From AEGEAN-183 sp045563675 (GTDB lineage: Bacteria > Pseudomonadota > Gammaproteobacteria > Magnimaribacterales > Magnimaribacteraceae), in NCBI GenBank assembly GCA_045563675.1, contig JBJLIX010000001.1, positions 310,001 to 374,000 on the forward strand: a stretch of 64,000 nucleotides of DNA. Direction: 5' to 3'. The translations under genes and the position numbers were made by a program. Each line of letters starts with the position of its first letter. The first letter of the stretch is position 1. This document shows, piece after piece, positions 41,919 to 50,581 of the stretch. The notes under the pieces are model-generated. The model saw only the letters and a list, made by a program, of their open reading frames with translations, did no database searches and was not told where the DNA came from.

Positions 41919-43207
41919 TAGATTGCTTCCTTAATTTTTTTTATCTTTAAATTAATACCTTTTTTAGAAATTAGAGTCTTAAGTTCTTTTTCATCTATTT
42001 CTAGGAGCAATTGTATCAGACCTGATTCACTTGTTGTCTCTTCAATTACCTTACCCAAAGAATAAAGTTTTGCTCTGGTTTTACCCTCACTGGGTTCTAA
42101 TTCAACCCACTCCTTGACCATAGACTTTTTTCTATTGCTTTGAATGCATTTTATTAAGTCTTCTAAGCCTCTATTTTTCATAGCAGACAACCAGACTTCA
42201 TCATTTGAATTTGAAATATTATTCAAGTCTTTCGAAACTTTATCGGACTTATTATTAACCCTTATACAAGGGATTTCAGACACACCTAGCTCTTTAAGAA
42301 TTAACTCAACCTGATCGGTTTTAAAAATAAAATCAGGGTCAGAAATATCAACAACATGAAGAAGAATATCTGCAGATTTAAGTTCATCCAAAGTGGCTTT
42401 AAAAGATTCAATTAATTCGGTGGGTAAATCGGAGATAAAACCCACTGTGTCAGAAAACAGCACATCATCCAATCCAGCAAGAGAGCTCTTTCTTGTTACA
42501 GAATCTAATGTTGCAAAGAGTTTATCTTTTACATATAGCTCACTTTCAGTTAATAGATTAAACAAAGTGGTTTTACCGGCATTTGTGTAGCCAACTAATG
42601 CTATTAAAGTTTGATCACTTTTATTTCTTGAATAACGATTTATCTCTCTTTGCTTATGCGATTTATTTAATTTTGCTTTAATGCTCTTAATTCTTTGGTT
42701 GATAAGTCGTCTATCAGTTTCTAGCTGAGTTTCTCCAGGGCCCCTTAATCCAATACCTCCTTTTTGTCTTTCTAAATGACTCCACCCTCTAACTAAACGT
42801 GTCGATAAATGTGATAACTGAGCCAGTTCCACTTGAAGCTTCCCAATATGACTGAAAGCCCTTGCAGCAAATATATCTAAAATTAAACCTGTTCTGTCTA
42901 GAACTCTTGCCTTAAAAATATTCTCTAGGTTTCTTTCTTGTGAAGGAGTTAAATCGTGATTGAATATAACTAACTCAGATTCAGTTTGATCAATAAAATC
43001 CTTAATCCTTTCAGCTTTACCTTTTGTTATAAATAAACCTGAATCAGGTTTGAATTGATTGGAAAGATCTTCATAGAAAATATCAGCGCCCGAAGAAGTG
43101 ACTAATTCCTTAAACTCCTCAAAAGCATTTATTGAGGAAAGACCTTTTTTTCTCTTAGAAAAATCAACCTGCACTATTGCTGCTTTATAAGAAAATGATT
43201 CGGACAT
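41918..43207 (-). CDS. hflX: Ribosome-associated GTPase HflX
   Basis: GTPase that splits stalled ribosomes under stress. It is 429 residues. The N-terminal HflX domain ends in KGGIGLRGPGETQLETDRRL. The G domain has G1 ALVGYTNAGKTTLFNLL, G3 DTVGFISDLPTELIESFKAT and an NKSD motif. It lies nine bases after miaA. Gammaproteobacteria usually have hfq between these two genes and it is absent here. Confidence 0.96.
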   Translation of the reverse strand: MSESFSYKAAIVQVDFSKRKKGLSSINAFEEFKELVTSSGADIFYEDLSNQFKPDSGLFITKGKAERIKDFIDQTESELVIFNHDLTPSQERNLENIFKARVLDRTGLILDIFAARAFSHIGKLQVELAQLSHLSTRLVRGWSHLERQKGGIGLRGPGETQLETDRRLINQRIKSIKAKLNKSHKQREINRYSRNKSDQTLIALVGYTNAGKTTLFNLLTESELYVKDKLFATLDSVTRKSSLAGLDDVLFSDTVGFISDLPTELIESFKATLDELKSADILLHVVDISDPDFIFKTDQVELILKELGVSEIPCIRVNNKSDKVSKDLNNISNSNDEVWLSAMKNRGLEDLIKCIQSNRKKSMVKEWVELEPSEGKTRAKLYSLGKVIEETTSESGLIQLLLEIDEKELKTLISKKGINLKIKKIKEAI

Positions 43208-43216
43208 TCTGGAAGA

Positions 43217-44152
43217 TTAACTGTTATGGCTCAATTGTTTTTGTATTAGGTCAACCGAAACCTTAGTATCTTGGTTAACCCAATGCAAATTTTTCCAACT
43301 TCTTAACCAAGTCATCTGACGTTTAGCTAATTGTCTGGTCGCATTGATAGCTTTATCTATCATCTCGTCGTAGCCGAATTTACCATCTAGATATTGGCAT
43401 ACCTGTCTATACCCTACGCTCTTCATAGAACTTTGCTTACTATCCATTGGTTCTAACTTCAGTAACTCTTCTACTTCCTTGATTAGACCAGCTTCTATCA
43501 TAGACAAAAACCTGGTTTTTATGTCTTCTCTTAAGACCTCTCTGCTCTCAGGAGCAACAGCAAACTGCATAACTTTCCGGGATTTTAAAAGTTCACTGCC
43601 TTTATCCCTTTCAAGCCATTCAGTCATTGTTTTTGAGCTAACTCTATAAACTTCCAAGGCCCTTTGAATTCGCTGCGTATCATTTTGATGAATCCTTTTA
43701 GCTGAGTTCGGGTCTATTTCAGCAAGTTTTTTATGCAAGTGACCCCAGCCATTCTTCTTAGCTTGCATTGAAATTTCATCCCTCACTGATTGATCCGCTT
43801 TTGGCATCCTAGAAATACCCCCAAGTAACGACCTGAAGTAAAGCATGGTGCCGCCTACTAACACAGGCAGTTTATTTGATTTATCAGCTAGCGCTATTTC
43901 TTTCCTTGCGTCATTTACAAAAAGAGCAGTCGAGTAAGTTTTCCAAGGATCGATAAAACTAACTAATTTATGAGGATACCCCTTTAGGACTTCACTGCTA
44001 GGCTTGCCACTCCCTATATCCATTCTTCTATATATTTGGACCGAGTCTACGCTTACGATATCTATCGCCAATTCTTCTGATAGAAGAATAGCTAAATCCG
44101 TCTTTCCGACTCCGGTGGGGCCCATGATGGTGACTATAGGTTGCTCTTTCAT
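43217..44152 (-). CDS. miaA: tRNA dimethylallyltransferase
   Basis: Adds a dimethylallyl group to A37 of tRNAs reading UNN codons. It is 311 residues from ATG 44152 (MKEQPIVTIMGPTGVGKTDL). A GTG at 44206 is in frame but falls inside the amt terminator and encodes a non-family stretch, so I reject it. Further motifs: DIVSVDSVQIYRRMDIGSGK, VLVGGTMLYFRSLLGG and MTWLRSW. It heads the minus-strand run miaA-hflX-hflK-hflC-hisZ-purA-unknown-DUF3604. Confidence 0.96.
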   Translation of the reverse strand: MKEQPIVTIMGPTGVGKTDLAILLSEELAIDIVSVDSVQIYRRMDIGSGKPSSEVLKGYPHKLVSFIDPWKTYSTALFVNDARKEIALADKSNKLPVLVGGTMLYFRSLLGGISRMPKADQSVRDEISMQAKKNGWGHLHKKLAEIDPNSAKRIHQNDTQRIQRALEVYRVSSKTMTEWLERDKGSELLKSRKVMQFAVAPESREVLREDIKTRFLSMIEAGLIKEVEELLKLEPMDSKQSSMKSVGYRQVCQYLDGKFGYDEMIDKAINATRQLAKRQMTWLRSWKNLHWVNQDTKVSVDLIQKQLSHNS

Positions 44153-44190
44153 TGCGTTTATTAACTTACAGTAAAGAACATTACTACAAA

Positions 44191-44237
44191 AAGAAAAACC
44201 GACCACAAATTTACTTTTTTTGTAGTCGGTTTTTTTT
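44191..44237 (-). terminator. Rho-independent terminator after amt
   Basis: Inverted repeat AAAAACCGACCACAAA (44194-44209) and TTTGTAGTCGGTTTTT (44219-44234) with a 9-base loop. Read on the minus strand, the stem is continuous with one G-U pair and is followed by TTTTTCTTTTT. It lies 8 bases past the amt stop. The plus strand also shows a T-run, so it could work both ways. Confidence 0.85.
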
Positions 44238-44244
44238 GGGTGAA

Positions 44245-45528
44245 CTAAGTTAAATCGTAACTTCTTTCTTCGTGTTCAGTTACGTCCAGACCTTCGTTTT
44301 CAGATTCCTCTGAGACTCTCAAATCAGTTACCAATGCAACTAACTTGAGGATTGCCCAAGAGGCTACAGCTGTCCAAGCTCCAATAACTAAAATACCTTT
44401 TAACTGTATTACCAGTTGTGCCATTGGACCTCCTTCAGCAATGCCGCCTGCGCCTGAGCCTAAGAAACCTCCAGGTGTGCCTAAGAAGCTTAGAAGAATA
44501 ATACCTAACATCCCTCCAACACCATGTACTGGGAAGACATCTAGGGAGTCATCAATTCCAAAAACTCCTTTGACAGCTTGAGTTGCATAATAACAAACAA
44601 CTCCAGCCGATAGTCCTATAAGTAAAGCGCCTTCAGGGCCTACTGTACCTGCGGCTGGTGTTATGGTGGCTAAGCCTGCCACCATTCCCGTTGCTATACC
44701 AACAACCGTAGGCTTTCCTTGTTTTATCCATTCTATTGTCATCCAAGTGAAAGCAGCTAACGCAGCACTTATATGCGTTACCAACATAGCCATTCCAGCA
44801 TCTTCACTTGCAGCTACAGCACTTCCGGCATTAAACCCAAACCATCCTACCCAAAGCATTGCAGCTCCCATAACCACTAAACTTCTATTGTGAGGTGGCA
44901 TAGCAGAGCCTGGAAAACCTCTTCTTTTTCCTAACATAACTGCAGCGACTAAAGCACCCACTCCACAAGTTAGATGGACAACAAGTCCTCCTGCGAAATC
45001 TATAACGCCCCATTGAGCAAGTAGTCCTCCTCCCCAAACCATATGGCAGGCAGGAAAATAAACTAAAGTCAGCCATAAAGCAGAAAAAAGACACATGGCA
45101 CTAAACTTCATCCTTTCAGCAAAGGCGCCTACGACTAATGCCGGGGTAATAATGGCAAAAGTCATTTGGAACATGACAAAAACCGTTTCAGGAATACTCC
45201 CTGAAAGGGTTTCTCTCCCAATACCCGATAAGAAAGCTGCACTTAGATCGCCTATAAAAGCTCCGTCTCCTCGAAAAGATAAGCTGTATCCGTAAACAAC
45301 CCAGATTATTGATGCAATACAAGCTATTGCAAAACATTGCATTAAAACAGAAACGGCATTTTTGCTTCTTACCAAACCGGCATAAAAAAGTGCTAAGCCG
45401 GGCAAAGTCATAAAAAGCACTAAAGCAGTAGATGTTAGCATCCAAGCCGTGTCCCCTGTATCTAAGCCCTCAGCTGACGCCGATAAAGAAAAAAGACCTA
45501 GAGTTATAAATAATAATTTTTTAAACAT
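44245..45528 (-). CDS. amt: Ammonium transporter Amt
   Basis: Amt/Rh-family channel importing ammonium. It is 427 residues with a cleavable signal peptide (MFKKLLFITLGLFSLSASAE) and about 11 helices. Conserved stretches include MLTSTALVLFMTLPGLALFY, FAERMKFSAM, LVVHLTCGVGALVAAVMLGK and FPVHGVGGMLGI, which include the pore His positions. It is 21 bases downstream of glnK and shares its sigma-54 promoter. GAGGT precedes the ATG. Confidence 0.96.
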   Translation of the reverse strand: MFKKLLFITLGLFSLSASAEGLDTGDTAWMLTSTALVLFMTLPGLALFYAGLVRSKNAVSVLMQCFAIACIASIIWVVYGYSLSFRGDGAFIGDLSAAFLSGIGRETLSGSIPETVFVMFQMTFAIITPALVVGAFAERMKFSAMCLFSALWLTLVYFPACHMVWGGGLLAQWGVIDFAGGLVVHLTCGVGALVAAVMLGKRRGFPGSAMPPHNRSLVVMGAAMLWVGWFGFNAGSAVAASEDAGMAMLVTHISAALAAFTWMTIEWIKQGKPTVVGIATGMVAGLATITPAAGTVGPEGALLIGLSAGVVCYYATQAVKGVFGIDDSLDVFPVHGVGGMLGIILLSFLGTPGGFLGSGAGGIAEGGPMAQLVIQLKGILVIGAWTAVASWAILKLVALVTDLRVSEESENEGLDVTEHEERSYDLT

Positions 45529-45549
45529 AATTACCTCGTTAAATTTAAG

Positions 45550-45888
45550 CTAGAGAGCATCCTCATTGAGTTCGCCTGTTCGAATCCTCATTACCTGTTC
45601 AAGGCTGGAAACAAAGATTTTTCCGTCTCCGATCTTACCGGTGTTAGATACTTTACTTATTGCCTCTATTACTGCCTCTGATGCATCATCACTTACCGCT
45701 ATTTCAATCTTTGTCTTAGGTAGAAAATCCACAACATACTCTGAACCTCTATAGAGTTCTGTATGTCCTTTCTGTCTGCCAAAGCCCTTAACGTCTGTGA
45801 TGGTTAAACCAGTAACCCCTACCTCAGATAAAGCCTCTCGAACTTCATCAAGCTTATAGGGTTTGATTATTGCTGTTATTAATTTCAT
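45550..45888 (-). CDS. glnK: Nitrogen regulatory protein P-II
   Basis: 112-residue trimeric PII signal protein that senses 2-oxoglutarate/ATP/ADP and gates Amt. Tyr51 (HTELYRGSEY, last Tyr) is the uridylylation site in the T-loop. KGFGRQKGHTELYRGSEYVV and GKIGDGKIFVSSLEQVMRIR are PII signatures. Linkage to amt marks it as GlnK in function, although its sequence is equally GlnB-like. CGGAGGT lies just before the ATG. Confidence 0.96.
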   Translation of the reverse strand: MKLITAIIKPYKLDEVREALSEVGVTGLTITDVKGFGRQKGHTELYRGSEYVVDFLPKTKIEIAVSDDASEAVIEAISKVSNTGKIGDGKIFVSSLEQVMRIRTGELNEDAL

Positions 45889-45943
45889 AAAACCTCCGTT
45901 TAAAATTACAAGAAAAATATTCTTGTATTTTACTACTTATACA

Positions 45944-45959
45944 TGCAATTCCTATGCCA
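45944..45959 (-). promoter_or_regulatory. Sigma-54 (RpoN) promoter of glnK-amt
   Basis: On the minus strand the sequence reads TGGCATAGGAATTGCA. It has the -24 GG and -12 GC dinucleotides exactly 10 bases apart, as in the consensus TGGCAC-N5-TTGC; only one core base differs (T for C). The -12 GC is about 57 bases upstream of the glnK ATG. Weak GGTGC- and TGCAC-like NtrC half-sites lie further upstream at about 46012-46035. This implies nitrogen-limitation control by NtrC and RpoN. Confidence 0.75.
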
Positions 45960-46055
45960 TTAAACATAAAGCGTTTTAAAGTAATAAAACCACTTATTTG
46001 AATTGATATAGTGCAGAAGGTTCTTTAGCGCACCAAATTAAGGCAAAGTTAGAAA

Positions 46056-47342
46056 TTAACTAACGATTTTGTTTAGATGACCATCGAGCAAGGAATTAAT
46101 CCTTTCAAGAGCTCCCCTATTTTTATCAAAAACGCTTCTGGCAAGCTTGCCAACTTTATCCCTTTTATTTATGTCTGATGCTAAAGAAAAGAAATAACTA
46201 GTCAGTTCATCAGGCCTTTCGATTAGAAAAAGTGCTTTCTCTTCTATTAACTCATCCGCTATCTCTTGAAAATTTCTTAAACTTTTTCCTGAGCACAAAG
46301 GGAGGTACAAGGAAGCCGGTTCAAGTAAATTTTGCCCCCCATGATCTATAAGACTTCCTCCAACAAAAGCAACGTCCGAAACTGAGTATAAGAAATTCAG
46401 TTCTCCCATAGTGTCTCCTAGTAAAACTTGAGTTTCGGGAGTGATTTCCTCTTTCTTGGAGCGCCTAGCTATCTTAAGGTTATTTTTTTCTAGAAGCTCA
46501 TGAACCTTGTTAAACCTTTCGGGGTGACGAGGAACAACGATCAACAAAGCATCTTCACTTTTAGAAATAATTTCTAAAAAAGACTCAATTACAAACTCTT
46601 CTTCTGTTTCATGTGTACTAGCTGCAATTAATGTTGGTCTAGTTTTACCGTCTGACCATGATTCTCTTATAGAAGAGGAAATAGATTTCATTTCCTCTGG
46701 ATTATCTTGGTCAAATTTTAAGTTTCCACTAACTTCAATTTCTAAAGCGGCATTAAGTTCCTTAAATCTGTCAGCGTCGGAAGTATACTGAGCAATAATA
46801 AGGTCAAAATTGCTTAATGTTTCCTTGATTAAATTTTTTGCTCTAAGGTATTGCTGCTTGGACTTATTAGAAAGTCGTGCATTAACTAAGGAGGTAAAAA
46901 TATTCCTTTTGTTACACAAAGATAAGGTATTTGGCCAGATTTCCGTTTCCAAGACTATTAAAGCAACTGGGTTCCAATTATCCAGAAAGTTTTTTACAAA
47001 TAAAGGTAGATCGATAGGCATGTATTGATGCTTAACTCTGGTCCCCATCTTGTCTAATAATATTTTAGAACCTGTAGGAGTAGTTGTGGTTACAAGAACT
47101 TCTACGTTTTTGTAAGTTTCTAAAAGACCTCTTATCAGAGGTATTGAAGCATTTACCTCCCCTACAGACACAGCGTGTATCCATAGAACATTTTTCTCCG
47201 GTGAGGGTGAGTTATTTGATAGGCCTAACCTTTCCGGCCATCTTTTTAAGTAGTTAGAATTCTGAAAACCTCGAAAAATTAATCTCAGAAAGTATAGAGG
47301 CAGAGCTATATAAAAGATCACCGTATAGATAAGTCTCTGCAT
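46056..47342 (-). CDS. waaA: 3-deoxy-D-manno-octulosonic acid (Kdo) transferase
   Basis: Adds Kdo to lipid IVA in the inner membrane. It is 428 residues. A short N-terminal anchor (IYTVIFYIALPLYFLRLIF) precedes LWIHAVSVGEVNASIPLIRG, where the Glu is the catalytic base. LVTTTTPTGSKIL and VVPRHPERFNKVHELL are family motifs, and SLIDHGGQNLLEPASL binds the CMP-Kdo donor. It is divergent from hldD across 44 bases. The 167-base gap after its end carries the glnK promoter. Confidence 0.95.
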   Translation of the reverse strand: MQRLIYTVIFYIALPLYFLRLIFRGFQNSNYLKRWPERLGLSNNSPSPEKNVLWIHAVSVGEVNASIPLIRGLLETYKNVEVLVTTTTPTGSKILLDKMGTRVKHQYMPIDLPLFVKNFLDNWNPVALIVLETEIWPNTLSLCNKRNIFTSLVNARLSNKSKQQYLRAKNLIKETLSNFDLIIAQYTSDADRFKELNAALEIEVSGNLKFDQDNPEEMKSISSSIRESWSDGKTRPTLIAASTHETEEEFVIESFLEIISKSEDALLIVVPRHPERFNKVHELLEKNNLKIARRSKKEEITPETQVLLGDTMGELNFLYSVSDVAFVGGSLIDHGGQNLLEPASLYLPLCSGKSLRNFQEIADELIEEKALFLIERPDELTSYFFSLASDINKRDKVGKLARSVFDKNRGALERINSLLDGHLNKIVS

Positions 47343-47386
47343 AACTCTATGCTAACATATCAAGACACAAGCAAACGACTTAACCT

Positions 47387-48349
47387 ATGATCATAGTAAC
47401 CGGATGCAACGGCTTTATAGGCTCTAATTTAGTTTCTCAACTCAATAAAATGAATTTGAAAAACATAATAGGGGTCGATGACCTATCCAAGAAAGAGAAT
47501 CTTAATAATATTGCCCATTGCGAGATGGAGAACTTATTAGATATTGAAGAATTCGAAAATAAGTATTTAGATTCAACAAAATCTTTCAGTGAAATTACCC
47601 AAATTTTTCATCAAGGTGCCTGTTCTAACACCATGGAATGGGATGGAGAGTATATGATGAAGAACAATTATACTTTTTCAAAAAAACTCTATGAATTTGC
47701 TGAAAATAACTCTGCTGCCTTTATCTACGCTTCTTCTGCCTCCGTTTACGGAAACGGAAAGGAGTTTGAAGAGAAGAAAGAGAATGAAAACCCTATAAAT
47801 TTATACGCCTTCTCAAAATATTTATTTGATCAATTGATAAGGCAAAAAATTAAAGAGAGCAAAATTCAGATAGTTGGAATGCGGTACTTTAATGTCTATG
47901 GCCCTAATGAAGCGCATAAAGGGCATATGGCAAGTGTTGCCTACCATCTGCACCAGCAGTTAGAAAAAGGAGGTGAAGTTAAACTATTTGAAGGGTCTGA
48001 TGGATATGAAGCTGGAGAGCAAAGACGTGACTTTGTTTATGTAGACGACGTAATTAAGGTTAATTTATGGTTTATGAAGAACCCAGAAATCTCAGGCATC
48101 TTTAATGTGGGTACTGGAAAAAGCCAGACATTCAATGAAGTAGCCAATGCAGTCATCGATTACCACGGAAAAGGTTCCATTCAGTACATACCGTTCCCAG
48201 AAGAGCTCGTTGGTTCCTATCAAAGTTTTACTGAAGCCGATATAAATAAACTAAGACAAGCCGGATATAAAGAAGACTTCCTTGAAGTTCAATCTGGGGT
48301 TCAGCTTTATTTAGAGAAACTGAGCAATTGGCCTAAAAATGAAAGCTGA
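47387..48349 (+). CDS. hldD: ADP-L-glycero-D-manno-heptose 6-epimerase
   Basis: Final step in making ADP-heptose for the LPS inner core. It is 320 residues of SDR fold. N-terminal MIIVTGCNGFIGSNLVSQLN binds NADP and IGVDDLSKKENLNNIAHCEM is specific to HldD/RfaD. NLYAFSKYLFDQ carries the catalytic Tyr-x3-Lys. The protein also shows MRYFNVYGPNEAHKGHMASV. It overlaps the acyltransferase gene by 11 bases. Confidence 0.95.
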   Translation: MIIVTGCNGFIGSNLVSQLNKMNLKNIIGVDDLSKKENLNNIAHCEMENLLDIEEFENKYLDSTKSFSEITQIFHQGACSNTMEWDGEYMMKNNYTFSKKLYEFAENNSAAFIYASSASVYGNGKEFEEKKENENPINLYAFSKYLFDQLIRQKIKESKIQIVGMRYFNVYGPNEAHKGHMASVAYHLHQQLEKGGEVKLFEGSDGYEAGEQRRDFVYVDDVIKVNLWFMKNPEISGIFNVGTGKSQTFNEVANAVIDYHGKGSIQYIPFPEELVGSYQSFTEADINKLRQAGYKEDFLEVQSGVQLYLEKLSNWPKNES

Positions 48350-49310
48350 TAGAGCAGAACCTTACAATAATGAAGTAAGTTTTGAGGCTTCTATGCTAAG
48401 CCCAGTTTATTTTCTTACCTGGTTAGGAGTAGGACTTCTTTATTTAATAAGCCTGCTTCCAATTCAATTACAACTACTCCTAGGTAAGATTTTGGGAAAA
48501 GCTCTTTACACTATTGGTCTCCACCGAAAGAAGATTGTAGAAGTAAATCTCAAGCTATGCTTCCCAGATAAAACTGAAGAAGAACGAGAGAGAATGGTAA
48601 AAGAGGTATTTGAGGACATGGGCAGAGGGTTGCTAGAGACAGGAATAGCCTGGTGGCGATCTGATAGATATATAGAAAAACTGATAACCAAGAAATCAAA
48701 TTTTGAACTACTTGAGAACGTCACTGAAGGTTGTCTGATTTTACTTAAACACTCAACGCACGCTGAGTTAGATATTCGCATGACTTCCAGACTTGTAAAT
48801 GCCGGTGGTATGTATAAGAACCAGACCAATAAAGTTATGAATTATTTGATGATTAAAGCCAGAAACAAATACTTAATTGGTACTGTCACTAACCGACAAA
48901 CCAGAAGAGGAATGAAATTCCTTCGTAATGGATTAAAGTTCTTGTATGCAGCGGATCAAGATTATGGAACTAAAGGAGCAGAATTTGTTCCCTTTTTTGG
49001 CGTTCCTGCTGCTACGGTTACGCTTCCTTCAGACTTATACAACAAAGGCACTAAAGTTTTCTTTTTTAATGTAGTAAGAGTTAATTCTGGTTATGAAATC
49101 ACCCTGGAAGCCCTGGGTGCTGACTCCGGTGAACAAGATTTCTTAAGTCTAATGTCTCAATGTTATGAAAAAGCAATTTTAAAAGCCCCTACCCAATATT
49201 TTTGGATGCATAGAAGATTTAAGAATAGACCGGAAGGGGAAGAAGGCTTTTACCCTTATTGGAAGAAAAGAGAAGAGAAAAGAGCTAGAGAAAGAAAGAA
49301 GAAAGTTTAG
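48339..49310 (+). CDS. lpxL: Lipid A late acyltransferase, LpxL/HtrB family
   Basis: Transfers a secondary acyl chain from acyl-ACP to Kdo2-lipid IVA. It is 323 residues with one N-terminal helix (PVYFLTWLGVGLLYLISLLP). The HX4E catalytic pair is in LLKHSTHAELDIRM. YAADQDYGTKGAEFVPFFGV and TQYFWMHRRFKNRPEGEEGF are typical. Whether it is LpxL- or LpxM-like cannot be decided here. It ends in a basic Lys/Arg tail and is followed by a strong bidirectional terminator. Confidence 0.93.
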   Translation: MKADRAEPYNNEVSFEASMLSPVYFLTWLGVGLLYLISLLPIQLQLLLGKILGKALYTIGLHRKKIVEVNLKLCFPDKTEEERERMVKEVFEDMGRGLLETGIAWWRSDRYIEKLITKKSNFELLENVTEGCLILLKHSTHAELDIRMTSRLVNAGGMYKNQTNKVMNYLMIKARNKYLIGTVTNRQTRRGMKFLRNGLKFLYAADQDYGTKGAEFVPFFGVPAATVTLPSDLYNKGTKVFFFNVVRVNSGYEITLEALGADSGEQDFLSLMSQCYEKAILKAPTQYFWMHRRFKNRPEGEEGFYPYWKKREEKRARERKKKV

Positions 49311-49318
49311 TTTCAAAC

Positions 49319-49352
49319 TAAAAAGAGGAGAGAAAAATCCCTCCTCTTTTTC
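49319..49352. terminator. Bidirectional terminator between lpxL and the convergent gene
   Basis: Perfect stem AAAAAGAGGAG (49320-49330) and CTCCTCTTTTT (49341-49351) with a 10-base loop. A T-run follows on the plus strand, and CTCTTTTTAGTTT follows on the minus strand. It lies between two converging genes ending at 49310 and 49365. Confidence 0.85.
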
Positions 49353-49364
49353 AAGAAAAAAAGT

Positions 49365-50057
49365 TTATTTTACTCTTACCATCAAATCATCTGAATGGTT
49401 TCTAATATCAGTTTTTGTATCAGCTAATTCAGACTCATGAATCTCCATTAAAACGCTACTTTTCTTGGCAAAATCAGCGTAACTATCATATCCGCAATAA
49501 AAATACCAAGCTAGTTCAGGACCCCAGGCGTGTTCTGCTAAAACACAACCTTCGAAGGCTCTGTTATAAGCATCAAATAGCAACCTAGCCCTATCACGCA
49601 TTTCATTAGCTGTAAGAAAAGGACCGAAAGTATATGTAGCCCTTAGAACATAAGGTGTTCTTTTTGATGACATATTTCTCTCTAAAATGGCAACCAGATG
49701 ATCTGTGTGATCACCGTAAAGTTGAACTGGTTCTCTAGCAGCAGCAGAATTAGAGTCATTAATTTCTCCAAAGTGCTCCCAAGAATCAAAATAACAATAA
49801 GAATAGTAGGCCCTTTCTCCTCCAAATTGATGCCTTAAAAGACCGCAATTGTAATAGCCATTCTCTTCTAGAGTTGCAAGATTATCTAAAACTTGTTTCT
49901 CTACCCTTTGGGGCTGAGATCCTGCTGGAATAGAGAAAGTTGAATTATACGCAAAGGCGTAAGTATGTTCCTTTTCCGTAGTCTCCGCTTCCTCATGGTG
50001 AGCAGAAAATACTGAAAAAGAAGAGATTAACAGTAAAACTGTCAGTAATTTTTTCAT
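49365..50057 (-). CDS. Secreted protein with two repeats, function unknown
   Basis: 230 residues from ATG 50057, chosen because a signal peptide (MKKLLTVLLLISSFSVFSAH) and an upstream AGGGGG fit there; the frame is open further upstream. Two homologous units of about 90 residues can be seen. The first contains YYNCGLLRHQFGGERAYYSY then CYFDSWEHFGEI. The second contains EGCVLAEHAWGPELAWYFYC then GYDSYADFAKKS. Each has a pair of Cys residues that could be disulfide-bonded. No family is recognised; a dimeric alpha-beta-barrel-like fold, as in NIPSNAP or antibiotic-monooxygenase proteins, is possible. Confidence 0.7.
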   Translation of the reverse strand: MKKLLTVLLLISSFSVFSAHHEEAETTEKEHTYAFAYNSTFSIPAGSQPQRVEKQVLDNLATLEENGYYNCGLLRHQFGGERAYYSYCYFDSWEHFGEINDSNSAAAREPVQLYGDHTDHLVAILERNMSSKRTPYVLRATYTFGPFLTANEMRDRARLLFDAYNRAFEGCVLAEHAWGPELAWYFYCGYDSYADFAKKSSVLMEIHESELADTKTDIRNHSDDLMVRVK

Positions 50058-50128
50058 ATTGGTTCCCCCTATCTCGATTCTAACAGACCTAATTCTAGTT
50101 ACGAAATCACCTTTAAATAACTTAAAGC

Positions 50129-50527
50129 TCATTCAGTTAAGTGTTCAATGAACACAAGCTGATTAAAGTTATCGGGAATAGCATAAAAGTAGGGGGTATC
50201 TAGATATTTGGCTTTTCTTTTTGGAACTAATGCCACTTGAAAGAATTGTCTTCCTCTTTCTTCTAGACTGGCGAGAAGAATTATCTTATCCCCTTTTTGT
50301 AGAGTATAAGTGAACTTGCCATAAATGAGTGTCCAATTACCGGTTGCCGCGTTTGGTTCTCTGACTCGTTGGTGTAAGTCAACTTTAGACTTATAAAGAA
50401 GCACTGAAGTGGTACGTTTTTTTGATTCAAAGACATCACCAACTTCATAATTAAATGCATCTGAATAACCAGTGACTGTAAAACAGAATAGCAAGATCAA
50501 TAATGGGCTCTTCTTAACTGGGTTCAT
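50129..50527 (-). CDS. Small secreted protein, paralogue of the gene at 37221-37619
   Basis: 132 residues with a signal peptide (KKSPLLILLFCFTVTGYSDA). It shares length and layout with the product of 37221-37619: NYEVGDVFESKKRTTSVLLY, then YTLQKGDKIILLASL, then QFFQVALVPKRKAKYL. It is transcribed toward the repeat-containing secreted protein and starts 54 bases after hldE. Function unknown. Confidence 0.72.
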   Translation of the reverse strand: MNPVKKSPLLILLFCFTVTGYSDAFNYEVGDVFESKKRTTSVLLYKSKVDLHQRVREPNAATGNWTLIYGKFTYTLQKGDKIILLASLEERGRQFFQVALVPKRKAKYLDTPYFYAIPDNFNQLVFIEHLTE

Positions 50528-50581
50528 TGAAAAGGATTAATCCTGCAGCGAAAAGAAACTTTTTATTTTTTTAAAAACTTA

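Noticed and set aside
44153..44206. GTG-initiated extension of miaA
   Set aside because: It runs through the strong amt terminator hairpin, and the added residues are not conserved in MiaA.
45971..45988. Weak GTTTTA/TAAAAC hairpin downstream of waaA as a terminator
   Set aside because: The six-pair A/T stem lacks a T-run and is too weak to call in AT-rich DNA.
50058..50132. 25-residue N-terminal extension of the two-repeat secreted protein
   Set aside because: It would bury the signal peptide, and the AGGGGG ribosome-binding site supports ATG 50057.
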